DNA from: Sphingomonas sp. Leaf208 | GTDB lineage: Bacteria; Pseudomonadota; Alphaproteobacteria; Sphingomonadales; Sphingomonadaceae | Direction of reading: 5' to 3' | DNA length: 64,000 nucleotides | Assembly: GCF_001421415.1 (NCBI RefSeq) | Contig: NZ_LMKH01000001.1 | Location: 601,688-665,687 of the forward strand | In this document: piece by piece, positions 16,049 to 23,472 of the stretch | How positions within the stretch are numbered: the stretch's first letter is position 1 | Layout of the letters: every line of letters begins with the position of its first letter | Program-made: the position numbers and the translations under genes | Notes under the pieces: generated by a model | What the model saw: the letters and a program-made list of their open reading frames with translations, nothing else | What the model was told of the DNA's origin: nothing | Databases searched by the model: none

Positions 16049-16083
16049 GGCTTGGGCTTGGGCTTGGGCTTGGGCTTGGGGGC
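16048..16083 (+). repeat. Five tandem GGGCTT hexamers with G-quadruplex pattern
   Basis: GGGCTT is repeated five times (16048-16077) and followed by further Gs, beginning inside the dcd stop codon. Six G3 tracts with 3-nt spacers fit the G3N1-7 quadruplex rule on the plus strand, that is, in the dcd mRNA. Likely a slippage-prone microsatellite. The gap from here to 16583 (about 500 bp) otherwise holds only two palindromic repeats and no gene that I can support. Confidence 0.9.
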
Positions 16084-16229
16084 TCGGGCGAGACCACCGC
16101 AGACGGTTGCTCAGCGTTAAACCTGATCTAATTGCTCAATATCGCCAAACTGCGCGATCCCGCCGCGATGCTCCCCGCAACTTGGCAACCACTTGTAGGC
16201 AGCGAGTAAACGGCATGCCCTTCTAGCCA

Positions 16230-16334
16230 ACCTCCCCGGCGAAGGCCGGGGTCCAGGTGGTGAGGTCTCGGTGATGACGCTTACCGCTGAGTTGGCAGCG
16301 GTTCCCAACCGGGCACCGGCCTTCGCCGGGGTAG
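16230..16334. repeat. Extragenic palindrome, family A (copy 2)
   Basis: 'CCTCCCCGGCGAAGGCCGGG' plus 'gtccagg' versus 'aaccgggcaccggcc' plus 'TTCGCCGGGGTAG'. The inner arms have diverged more than in the other copies. The loop includes 'gatgacgcttaccgctgag'. Confidence 0.75.
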
Positions 16335-16488
16335 TGAGATGCTTGCCGCGGTTGACGGGGTTTTCGGCTGCTAACGACCGTAAGGTCGCAAGCGGACAGA
16401 GCACGACACATCGGATTCGCCTGATCGCAGTACCTTCCAACCGCCGTCATGGCGATCCAATCGAACGGTGAAGTACCTTCTCCTCAAC

Positions 16489-16546
16489 TTGTTTCCCCGC
16501 GAAGGCGGGGACCCGGTCTGGGCTCCCACCTTGGCGGGAGAACAAG
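16489..16546. repeat. Extragenic palindrome, family B (copy 3)
   Basis: 'CTTGTTTCCCCGCGAAGGCG' then 'gggacccggtctggg' and 'CTCCCACCTTGGCGGGAGAA' 'caagg'. The outer CTTGTT and AACAAG ends pair. It lies about 40 bp beyond the 3' end of the TPR-like gene. Confidence 0.8.
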
Positions 16547-16583
16547 GTAGTACGCGACCTCCTCGGACGGCGCGCGTCAGTCG

Positions 16584-16946
16584 TCAGCGAGTCGCAATCT
16601 GCTGCGATTGCCGCGCCAATGCGCGGGTGGCCAGATCGTGCGAGGACGCCACTGCGCCCGATGGCAGGTCCATCGCGACCGCTGGGCGGTCGAGCACCGC
16701 CGCATACAGCGCGCGTGCCTCCGACTCGCGACCGGTACGGTGGTAGACCGATGCCAGGTTGAGCATCAGTTCGGGGCGCTGCGGGAAGATCTTCCGCTCG
16801 GCGACGATGCGCTGTTCCGCCGTCGACAGGTCGCCCGCCGCTATCGCGACGTAGCCAGTGCGATCAGTCGACGCGGACTGGTCCGCCAACGCCGGCGTTG
16901 CGGCACCCAGGGTTGCTAGAACGAACAGGACGGTCTTGCGCATCAT
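16584..16946 (-). CDS. Small periplasmic tetratricopeptide-like protein
   Basis: 120 residues. A signal peptide ends at 'TPALA' near residue 21. The mature chain is two helical repeats: 'YVAIAAGDLSTAEQRIVAER' and 'PELMLNLASVYHRTGRESEA', the latter a good TPR consensus. Two adjacent ATGs (16946 and 16943) could start it; the GGAG site favours the second by spacing. Function unknown; it lies alone, upstream of the convergently placed end of the exbD operon's terminator. Two palindromes precede it. Confidence 0.75.
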   Translation of the reverse strand: MMRKTVLFVLATLGAATPALADQSASTDRTGYVAIAAGDLSTAEQRIVAERKIFPQRPELMLNLASVYHRTGRESEARALYAAVLDRPAVAMDLPSGAVASSHDLATRALARQSQQIATR

Positions 16947-16987
16947 CCATCTCCACTGACCTTCGCGTATCGGAAGGTTTCATTTTT

Positions 16988-17020
16988 GTGACAACGGTGT
17001 GTCACTTCGATGACTGTCAT
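16988..17020. promoter_or_regulatory. Paired palindromes upstream of the TPR-like gene
   Basis: GTGACA-N6-TGTCAC (16988-17005) is followed at once by ATGAC-T-GTCAT (17010-17020). Both are perfect dyads sharing the TGAC/GTCA core, about 40-75 bp upstream of the minus-strand start. This is the look of a regulator binding site with two half-site spacings. The regulator is unknown. Confidence 0.4.
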
Positions 17021-17129
17021 ACAAGCACATTGATCAAGTTCGGTCCCGCGAGCGGATTATCTCTTCTCGATGCACCACGACGCGTTCCGCCGCTGCAGTT
17101 CGTCCGCGGTCCAGTGACGACCGCACGAC

Positions 17130-17163
17130 AAAAAAAAAGGGCGGTCCCGGAGGACCGCCCTTT
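17130..17163 (-). terminator. Rho-independent terminator of the tonB-exbB-exbD-exbD cluster
   Basis: On the minus strand, AAAGGGCGGTCC and GGACCGCCCTTT form a 12-bp stem with a CTCCG-type loop, followed by a run of nine or more T. It starts about 30 nt after the stop of the last exbD. This is the only textbook intrinsic terminator I found in the window. Confidence 0.93.
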
Positions 17164-17191
17164 GGACGTTCGATACTGTACGCAGCCTGCC

Positions 17192-17620
17192 TTAGAAGGC
17201 GTTGCGATACTGCTCGTTGCCGATGAAGCCGAGCTTGGTGATCGCGGACCGCTTGATGACGGCCAGCGTGCGATCGACCACTTCATACTTCGATTCGGGA
17301 TCGGGCTGGAAGTGGAGTTCAGGCTCGGGCGTCATGCCGGCGGACTGGTCCAGATACTGGCGCAGCGTGACCTCGTCGACCGGCGAACCGTTCCATGCGA
17401 CCGTACCGGCGGGATCGATCGAGATCTTGTTCTTCTGCGGATCGACCGGATTCTGCGGCTGGTTCTTGCTGTTGACTGGAAGGTCGACCTTCACCGCATG
17501 CGTCTGAATGGGGATCGTGATGATGAACATGATGAGGAGAACGAGCAGGACGTCGATCAACGGCGTCATGTTCATTTCCATCATCGGCGCGCCATCTTCT
17601 TTGCCGCCGCTCATTGCCAT
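17192..17620 (-). CDS. exbD: ExbD/TolR family biopolymer transport protein (second copy)
   Basis: 142 residues: a short N-tail, one membrane helix in 'NMTPLIDVLLVLLIMFIITI' with the conserved Asp that carries protons, then a periplasmic domain ('KVDLPVNSKNQPQNP', 'VVDRTLAVIKRSAITKLGFI'). It works with ExbB to couple the proton gradient to TonB. Last gene of the cluster, followed by a strong terminator. Two ExbD-like proteins in one cluster is common in sphingomonads and xanthomonads. Confidence 0.92.
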   Translation of the reverse strand: MAMSGGKEDGAPMMEMNMTPLIDVLLVLLIMFIITIPIQTHAVKVDLPVNSKNQPQNPVDPQKNKISIDPAGTVAWNGSPVDEVTLRQYLDQSAGMTPEPELHFQPDPESKYEVVDRTLAVIKRSAITKLGFIGNEQYRNAF

Positions 17621-17679
17621 CTTATACTACTCCTAAATACGTCCGAGCGATCATCAGCGTTCGGCATCAGCGTTCGCCA

Positions 17680-18156
17680 TCAACGTTCAGTGGTGCCGCC
17701 GGGAGGCGGTTCGGAGATGAAGCCGACGCGGGCGAACCCAGCCTGCTGCATCGTGTAGATCGTTGCGCCAATGCAGCGATACGGTGCGTTCACGTCACCG
17801 CGGATGTGAGCCTCGGGCAATTCGAGACCAGCCGCGTTGACACCGCCCTGACGCGCGATCTCAGCCTTCAGCTTGTCGACGGCACGCTGCAGCAGCTCTT
17901 CGTGAGTCACCGGCGAAAGACCCCAGTACACCTGGCACTGTCCGCCAGCCGACGTTACCGACAGCGAGACGTTCTCAGGCTTGGTCATCGTCGGATCGAA
18001 CCGAACATCCGGCAGCTTCAGCTGCACAGCCTGGACCGCGACAGTCGTCGTCACCAGGAAGATGATCAGGAGCACGAGCATGACGTCGACCAGCGGCGTC
18101 GTATTGATGTCCGATATCGAACTCTCGGTGGAATCGCCACCAACACTCATCGCCAT
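17680..18156 (-). CDS. exbD: ExbD/TolR family biopolymer transport protein (first copy)
   Basis: 158 residues with 'INTTPLVDVMLVLLIIFLVT', the same membrane helix and conserved Asp, then a periplasmic part with a Cys-containing segment ('GGQCQVYWGLSPVTHEELL', 'HIRGDVNAPYRCIGATIYTM') absent from the second copy. It ends in a proline/glycine tail. It forms the ExbB-ExbD motor for TonB. Lies 59 nt upstream of the second copy. Confidence 0.92.
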   Translation of the reverse strand: MAMSVGGDSTESSISDINTTPLVDVMLVLLIIFLVTTTVAVQAVQLKLPDVRFDPTMTKPENVSLSVTSAGGQCQVYWGLSPVTHEELLQRAVDKLKAEIARQGGVNAAGLELPEAHIRGDVNAPYRCIGATIYTMQQAGFARVGFISEPPPGGTTER

Positions 18157-18209
18157 GTGCGAACTATCCTATCCATATAATCGCCACCGGAACTGCCGGC
18201 GGCAATGAA

Positions 18210-18237
18210 GCGGGGCCGCTGCAAACAGCAGCCCCGC
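18210..18237 (-). terminator. Hairpin between exbB and exbD (possible attenuator)
   Basis: GCGGGGCTGCTG and CAGCGGCCCCGC pair with one mismatch around a TTTG loop, just after the exbB stop on the minus strand. It is followed by TTCATT, not a full T-run. It would suit a partial terminator or an mRNA stabiliser that makes exbB mRNA more abundant than exbD mRNA. Confidence 0.55.
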
Positions 18238-18247
18238 CTTTCGCGTC

Positions 18248-19042
18248 TTAGTTGGCGCGCGGTACGCCACCGGTCTGGCCGGCAGTCGTGGTCGTCGTAG
18301 CAGGCTTGGCCGAAACCGGCTTGGCAGCCGTTGCGATCGACGGACGCACTGCGCCGTTCGAAGCCAGGAAGCCGAGTACGTCGTTCGAAAAGGCCGACAG
18401 GTCCTCTGCGATCGACTTGTTGCGGCGCTGCAGCCAGTTGTACGACAGAACGGCAGGAACCGCGACGACCAGACCCAGAGCGGTCATGATCAGTGCTTCA
18501 CCGACCGGCCCTGCGACCTTGTCGATCGATGCCTGACCCGAAGCGCCGATCTTCACGAGTGCGCGGTAGATGCCGATAACCGTACCGAACAGACCGATGA
18601 ACGGCGAAACCGAACCGACCGTCGCGAGGAAGGCGAGACCGCCACCCAGCTTCGAGTTGATCGCGGCTTCCGAACGCGCCAGCGAACCGTGCAGCCAGTC
18701 ATGTGCCTCGACCGGATCGGTCAGCTTCGAATGCTGGTCCTGAGCGGCCAGACCGTCGTCGACGATCTGCTTGTAGGCCGAGTTCTTCTCGAGCTTGGCC
18801 GAACCTTCGCGAAGGCTGTTCGACGACCAGAAGGCCTGACGGACGCGCTTGCCCTGGCCGATGATCTTCTGCTGCTCGAACAGCTTCGAGAACAGGATGT
18901 AGAACGACACGACCGACATCAGCACGAGAATGCCGAACACGGTCTGCGAAATCAGGCCGCCTTCGCGAAGTGCGGCTTGCAGGCCGTACGGGTTGGCGTC
19001 GGCTGCGGCGGGCGCTGCCGCTGCAAGAATGGTGGTGATCAT
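18248..19042 (-). CDS. exbB: ExbB/TolQ family proton channel
   Basis: 264 residues with three membrane helices: 'ISQTVFGILVLMSVVSFYIL', 'LAFLATVGSVSPFIGLFGTV' and 'ALGLVVAVPAVLSYNWLQRR'. The G(L)FGTV and 'MTALGLVVAVPAV' blocks are family signatures. An Ala-rich N-terminus ('AAAAPAAADANPYG') may be a cleavable signal. It assembles as a pentamer in the inner membrane around ExbD. Between tonB and exbD on the same strand. Confidence 0.94.
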   Translation of the reverse strand: MITTILAAAAPAAADANPYGLQAALREGGLISQTVFGILVLMSVVSFYILFSKLFEQQKIIGQGKRVRQAFWSSNSLREGSAKLEKNSAYKQIVDDGLAAQDQHSKLTDPVEAHDWLHGSLARSEAAINSKLGGGLAFLATVGSVSPFIGLFGTVIGIYRALVKIGASGQASIDKVAGPVGEALIMTALGLVVAVPAVLSYNWLQRRNKSIAEDLSAFSNDVLGFLASNGAVRPSIATAAKPVSAKPATTTTTAGQTGGVPRAN

Positions 19043-19095
19043 GTTCGCTTAGTCCTCTGACTGAATTTTATCTGGTGCGGTTGACGTAGGATGGA

Positions 19096-19776
19096 TCATT
19101 CCTGAGGCAGGACCCACCTGATGTTCAGCTGGTACGACGACCCTACGGCATTGCCGTTCTCGTCCTTGGCAGGCGTGAAACGCACCCTCGCCTTGGAGAT
19201 CCGGCAGGTCGCATCATCCAGCGTCGTGTTGCCGCTGGACGACGTCACCGAACAGTCGGTCACGCGACCATCCGTACCGATCGTCAGCTTCGCGGAAACG
19301 CGACCCTGAGCACCCTCGCGCTGTGCCGACGGCGGATAATTGTCCGCGCCGAAATACTGCCCTGGGTTACCCTTGAGACCAGCAGCCTGCGAGACACGTG
19401 GCGTCGGCGGCGGTGCCGGCGGCGCTGGTGGTGCGGGCGGCGACGGCGGTGCCGTCGGCTGGAACCGAGGAATGATGCTCGACGTCGTCAGCGCGGGCGC
19501 TGGCTGCGGCGTTACCACGACTGGCGGCGGCGTCACGACCGTGGTCGGTGGCGGCGGCAGGTTTGGCTGGTCGGGTGGCGGCGGCGGGGGCTCGTCGGGC
19601 GGAGGCGGCGGCGGTGGCGGCTCCACGTCGAACGTCGTCATCTTTTCCTGGGCCTTTTTCACGTACTGGTACGCGAGGCCAGTGACGAAAGCATAGCCCA
19701 AGGCCGCATGAATCAGCGCGACGATCACGATCGCGACGATTTTGCCTCCGGACATCTTTTGGTCAGTATAGGCCAT
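19096..19776 (-). CDS. tonB: TonB energy transducer
   Basis: 226 residues. N-terminal membrane anchor 'GGKIVAIVIVALIHAALGYA' contains the conserved His. A long proline-rich periplasmic spacer follows ('VEPPPPPPPPDEPPPPPPDQ'), then the C-terminal TonB domain with 'YPPSAQREGAQGRVSAKLTI' and 'VTDCSVTSSSGNTTLDDATC'. The two Cys in the last block can form a disulfide. It passes energy to TonB-dependent outer-membrane receptors. First gene of tonB-exbB-exbD-exbD; 224 bp of non-coding DNA separate it from the divergent gene at 20001. Confidence 0.95.
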   Translation of the reverse strand: MAYTDQKMSGGKIVAIVIVALIHAALGYAFVTGLAYQYVKKAQEKMTTFDVEPPPPPPPPDEPPPPPPDQPNLPPPPTTVVTPPPVVVTPQPAPALTTSSIIPRFQPTAPPSPPAPPAPPAPPPTPRVSQAAGLKGNPGQYFGADNYPPSAQREGAQGRVSAKLTIGTDGRVTDCSVTSSSGNTTLDDATCRISKARVRFTPAKDENGNAVGSSYQLNIRWVLPQE

Positions 19777-20000
19777 TCAGAAACGACACTCCCTTAATCT
19801 GCCTGCTCCGTACGCACGTGCCCGCAATGGGTACGCGGCACATGCGTCTGCCGTTGGCCGGAATAACCACGGGGCAGTGAGCAAGTCCTATCGCCACGTT
19901 CTGCGACACGCAAACGCTTTGTCGGACGCAACAAACGTACAACCATAGGATGGCAGAATTATTTCTGTATCGTTCAGCTTGCGTAGCGTAGCCTGAAGAC

Positions 20001-20897
20001 ATGAATCTTCTCTTTCACGTTACGGCTTCGGCCCTCTCCGTCATCATCGCGGCAACTCCTGTAAGCGCTCAGGAAACCCCGGCCGCACCCCGGGTTTTCG
20101 CCGATAACGCGGATGCGTCGCAGGGTGCGGTGCAGCGCGAACCGGCTGGCGGCATTGGATATTCCGACATCGCCGACCTGGTGCTTTCCGCCCCCGTGAT
20201 CGCCGACGCGACCGTCCGATCGACGACGAAGATCAAGCCGGCCGAAGCACCGAATCTCGCGGCGGGTCATGTCAGACTATATGTCGAGGTCGACGTCACT
20301 GCGCTGGTCCGCGGCGCCGACGGGCTGCCGCCGCGAATCGGGTATCTGCTCGACGTGATGCCCGACGCAGCCGGTCGGGTGCCGAAATTCAAGAAGGCGC
20401 GCGTACTGATCTTTGCCCGACCGGTGTCCGGCGCGGTGAATCAGGTCCAGCTGGTCGCGCCCGACGCGCAGCTGGATTGGACGCCGACCGCAGATGCACG
20501 CGCCCGGAAGATCGCCCGCGATGCACTGGCGAGCGATGCGCCGCCGGTCATCACCGGTATCGGCAACGCGTTTCACGTGCCGGGCGCACTGCCCGGTGAG
20601 GGCGAGACCCAGATATTCCTGACGACTGCCGACCAGCGCCCGGTTTCGCTGTCGGTGCTACGTCGTCCCGGCGAACAGCCACGCTGGGCGGTTGCGCTGA
20701 GCGAGATCGTTGATGAATCGGCGGCGCCCCCCGCCCCGGAGACGCTGCTGTGGTACCGGCTGAGCTGCGCTTTGCCGCAGGCCTTGCCGGACCGCAGCAC
20801 GGGATCGCTGGAGGCCGCCGATGCTGCGATCGCGCGGGAGGATTACGCATTCGTCGTGGCCGCGCTGGGGCCGTGCGGACGGACTCGGAAAAGCTGA
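20001..20897 (+). CDS. Secreted protein of unknown function
   Basis: 298 residues with a signal peptide ending 'TPVSAQE' (about residue 24). The mature part reads 'GGIGYSDIADLVLSAPVIAD', 'VRLYVEVDVTALVRGADGLP' and 'ARVLIFARPVSGAVNQVQLV', with a Cys near each end of the last 40 residues. No recognised domain. It appears soluble and periplasmic, rich in beta strands. Divergent from tonB. I believe sphingomonads carry relatives of it, but cannot name a family. Confidence 0.7.
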   Translation: MNLLFHVTASALSVIIAATPVSAQETPAAPRVFADNADASQGAVQREPAGGIGYSDIADLVLSAPVIADATVRSTTKIKPAEAPNLAAGHVRLYVEVDVTALVRGADGLPPRIGYLLDVMPDAAGRVPKFKKARVLIFARPVSGAVNQVQLVAPDAQLDWTPTADARARKIARDALASDAPPVITGIGNAFHVPGALPGEGETQIFLTTADQRPVSLSVLRRPGEQPRWAVALSEIVDESAAPPAPETLLWYRLSCALPQALPDRSTGSLEAADAAIAREDYAFVVAALGPCGRTRKS

Positions 20898-20919
20898 ACT
20901 ACCCTCGGAAGCGCGCAGG

Positions 20920-21195
20920 CTAGCCGACAACCAGCAATTGTCCGGTGGTGGAGCGCGCCTGCTCGAGAAACGCGACCGCGGCCTCAACATCGGCGTGTCG
21001 AGCCGCCTCGGCCGGTGCCACCGCATTCACGCGGACCGCTGGCGCCAATTCGATCGCGAGGGGGCCGATCGCCGCCCTCGCCTGCGCCATCGTCAGCGGA
21101 TCGAGGTTCGCGGGGATCAACACGATCCGCGATTCGCCGACTGCGCCACGGACGAGCGCCGCGATGTCCCCGCCCGGCTCCAGCCTCAGCAGCAT
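20920..21195 (-). CDS. Short Rossmann-fold (SDR-tail-like) protein
   Basis: 91 residues, GC-rich codons like its neighbours, 4 nt downstream of folB. It resembles only the back half of a short-chain dehydrogenase: 'AIELAPAVRVNAVAPAEAA' is the SDR 'RVNAVAPG' block and 'FLEQARSTTGQLLVVG' the SDR 'FLxSxxxxTGQxLxVDG' end. There is no cofactor-binding TGxxxGxG motif or YxxxK active site. It could be a decayed pteridine-type reductase kept next to folB, or a small adapter. It starts at an in-frame start codon right after the folB stop, so it is probably translated. Confidence 0.6.
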   Translation of the reverse strand: MLLRLEPGGDIAALVRGAVGESRIVLIPANLDPLTMAQARAAIGPLAIELAPAVRVNAVAPAEAARHADVEAAVAFLEQARSTTGQLLVVG

Positions 21196-21199
21196 GCGA

Positions 21200-21571
21200 T
21201 CAGCGGCGATGTCGGACGAGGGTCACGCCGATCGCCTCGTCGGCTTCGGCGATCGCGAGCTTCACGATCTTGACCATCACGCGCAGGACGCGCGCATCCT
21301 GCAGGAACAACGTCTCGCAGATATGATCCGCAACGCCCTCGATCAGCGTGAAATGCACGCCGGCCGGCAGCGCGGTGGTCGCGGCGTTCTTCAGATCGAG
21401 ATAATTCTTGGATGCCGACAACGGCGTATCCGGCGCGAAGTGTCTCGGGCAGACCATGTCCACGGTCAGAGAAATCCGCAGCGGCTGCGGCAGATGCGTC
21501 TCCTCCGAATAGATGCCGGTCAGGACCTGCACTTCGAGATCGTGGACTTCGAGTTGGAGACTGTCTTCCAT
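21200..21571 (-). CDS. folB: Dihydroneopterin aldolase family protein
   Basis: 123 residues with 'LEVHDLEVQVLTGIYSEETH' (strand plus conserved Glu), 'LDLKNAATTALPAGVHFTLI' and 'EGVADHICETLFLQDARVLR'. This is the T-fold of FolB/FolX, which acts on dihydroneopterin in folate synthesis. Normal length. Coupled with the downstream SDR-tail gene. Divergent from the GNAT gene. Confidence 0.88.
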   Translation of the reverse strand: MEDSLQLEVHDLEVQVLTGIYSEETHLPQPLRISLTVDMVCPRHFAPDTPLSASKNYLDLKNAATTALPAGVHFTLIEGVADHICETLFLQDARVLRVMVKIVKLAIAEADEAIGVTLVRHRR

Positions 21572-21723
21572 CTGCGCGCCTCTAGCAGACGCACCGCGAG
21601 ATGAAAGTCACACCGTTCGCGCGCCGGGTCGCCCGCGTCGATCCGGTTATCCTTGCGTTCAGCGTCGCCACGGCTAAAGCGCGCTGCCCTTCCCGCGTGT
21701 ACGCGGCGCAGTCCGGGCCGGAG

Positions 21724-22257
21724 ATGCCGTTGATCACTCTCGTTCCCCTGGCCAGCATCAACCCGACAGCGGTCGAGATGCTGCTCGATGCCGCTTTCGG
21801 CCCGGATCGGTTCACGCGAACCGCGTACACGATCCGCGGTGGCACGAAGCCGGTCGCCGCGCTCAGCTTCGCCGCGGTCGAGGATGGCGTGTTGGTTGGC
21901 TCGATCCAGTGCTGGCCGATTGCGCTGGTCGACGACAACAGACTGTTTCCGCTGACCATGGTCGGCCCGGTCGCCGTGGTACCCGACCATCAAGGAGATG
22001 GCATCGGTCGTCGCCTGATGACGCAGGCGCTCGACGCGGCCGCCGTCACGGGGCTCGACGATGCGCTCATGCTGATCGGCGACCCCGACTATTACGGCCG
22101 GTTCTTCGGCTTCACCGCCGAGCGCACCGCGCGCTGGGCCGCGCCCGGCCCGGTCGAGCGCCACCGCCTGCTCGCCCGTGGCGATGCCGTACCGGACAGC
22201 AGTGGCATGCTCGGTCCCCGCGTTGCCGAGACCATGCCGGTCGCCGCATCCGCATAA
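21724..22257 (+). CDS. GNAT family N-acetyltransferase
   Basis: 177 residues from ATG at 21724 (MPLITLVPLASINPTAVEML), preceded by CCGGAG. A longer in-frame start at 21601 is possible but lacks a ribosome site. Acetyl-CoA-binding motif A is clear: 'VGPVAVVPDHQGDGIGRRLM' with Q-x2-G-x-G/R. Next comes 'ALMLIGDPDYYGRFFGF', the YY..FGF signature of the YhbS-like subfamily. Substrate unknown. Confidence 0.85.
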   Translation: MPLITLVPLASINPTAVEMLLDAAFGPDRFTRTAYTIRGGTKPVAALSFAAVEDGVLVGSIQCWPIALVDDNRLFPLTMVGPVAVVPDHQGDGIGRRLMTQALDAAAVTGLDDALMLIGDPDYYGRFFGFTAERTARWAAPGPVERHRLLARGDAVPDSSGMLGPRVAETMPVAASA

Positions 22258-22300
22258 GCCACCGCTTTACCTCCGCCCCCTGCCCGCCTAGTCCGCCGCC

Positions 22301-22879
22301 ATGCCCATGGATGCCATCCCCGATATCGCCTCGCTCAGTCTCGCCGAGATCGCCAAGCTCGTCGAAGAGGCCAAGCTCCCGCCGGTCGAGAAATGGAACC
22401 CGACTCACTGCGGCGACAGCGAGATGCGGATCGCGCGCGACGGCACCTGGTATCACCAGGGCTCGCCGATCGGCCGCCCGGCGATGGTCCGGCTGTTCTC
22501 GACGATCCTGCGCCGCGAACCCGACGGCAGCCATGTCCTCGTCACGCCGGTCGAGAAGCTCGATATCGAGGTCGAAGACGCGCCGTTCATCGCGGTGGAG
22601 ATGAAGGCCGAGGGCAACGGTCGCGATGCGAAGCTCGCCTTCCGGCTCAATACCGGCGACCTCGTTACGGCGGGTCCGGAGCACCCGTTGCGCTTCGTCG
22701 AGGACACGACCGACGGAGATGGCGGTCCGCGCCCCTACCTCGCCGTCCGCGGCGGGATGGAGGCGCTGGTCGTCCGCTCGGTCTATTACGAACTCGCCGA
22801 GCGCGCGATCGCCGACGACGCGACGCCAGCGGGCCTGTGGAGCGACGGCGAGTTCTTTCCGCTGGAGCCCGCTGCATGA
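22301..22879 (+). CDS. DUF1285 domain protein
   Basis: 192 residues with 'WNPTHCGDSEMRIARDGTWY', 'HQGSPIGRPAMVRLFSTILR' and 'EMKAEGNGRDAKLAFRLNTG', all blocks I associate with DUF1285. It has a soluble two-domain beta fold and no signal peptide. Its stop overlaps the next start (ATGA), and cca follows by another overlap, so DUF1285-nudix-cca form a tightly coupled unit. Function unknown. Confidence 0.88.
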   Translation: MPMDAIPDIASLSLAEIAKLVEEAKLPPVEKWNPTHCGDSEMRIARDGTWYHQGSPIGRPAMVRLFSTILRREPDGSHVLVTPVEKLDIEVEDAPFIAVEMKAEGNGRDAKLAFRLNTGDLVTAGPEHPLRFVEDTTDGDGGPRPYLAVRGGMEALVVRSVYYELAERAIADDATPAGLWSDGEFFPLEPAA

Positions 22880-23472
22880 GCCTGACGGAACGGATGACCG
22901 CGGCGCTGGCGAAGGGCGCCGGGTCGCACATGATTTTGCTGACAGGCGACCAGCATGACGGCGATCTGACCGCCGCCGACACGCTGCTCCCCGCCGCGGT
23001 GCTGATCGCGGTGACCGATCGCGCCGATCCTGGGGTGATCCTGACGCAGCGCACCGACACGATGAGCCGCCACCCCGGCCAGATCGCGTTCCCTGGTGGT
23101 CGGATCGATCCCGGCGAGGACGTCGTGACCGCCGCGCTGCGCGAGGCCGAGGAGGAGATCGCCCTCCCTCGCGACAAGGTCCGGGTGATCGGCGAGGCCG
23201 ACAGCTACCGCACGGTCACCGGGTTCCAGGTGACGCCGGTGATTGGGATCATCCCGCCCGACCTGGTCTTCACACCGAGCGAAGCCGAAGTCGCCAGCGT
23301 CTTCGAAGTGCCGCTCGCGTTCTTGCTCGACGAGGCGAACCATGTCGAGGCGACGCTCGAATGGCAGGGCCACGACCGGCATTATTACGAGATCATGTGG
23401 AACGAGCGCCGTATCTGGGGTGCGACTGCGGCGATGATCGTCAACCTTGCCCGCCGCCTGAGGTGGTCTTGA
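22876..23472 (+). CDS. Nudix hydrolase, CoA pyrophosphatase-like (NudL/YeaB)
   Basis: 198 residues. Nudix box 'GGRIDPGEDVVTAALREAEE' plus 'EI', preceded by 'RTDTMSRHPGQIAFPGG', which is the NuCoA-type signature of coenzyme A diphosphatases. It would cut CoA or its derivatives to 4'-phosphopantetheine and 3',5'-ADP. Start overlaps the DUF1285 stop by 4 nt. Another nucleoside-diphosphate substrate remains possible. Confidence 0.88.
   Translation: MSLTERMTAALAKGAGSHMILLTGDQHDGDLTAADTLLPAAVLIAVTDRADPGVILTQRTDTMSRHPGQIAFPGGRIDPGEDVVTAALREAEEEIALPRDKVRVIGEADSYRTVTGFQVTPVIGIIPPDLVFTPSEAEVASVFEVPLAFLLDEANHVEATLEWQGHDRHYYEIMWNERRIWGATAAMIVNLARRLRWS

Noticed and set aside
19540..19700. Low-complexity coding or tandem repeat in the GGCGGC-rich stretch
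   Set aside because: It is the reverse complement of the proline codons of the TonB spacer, a normal feature of that protein.
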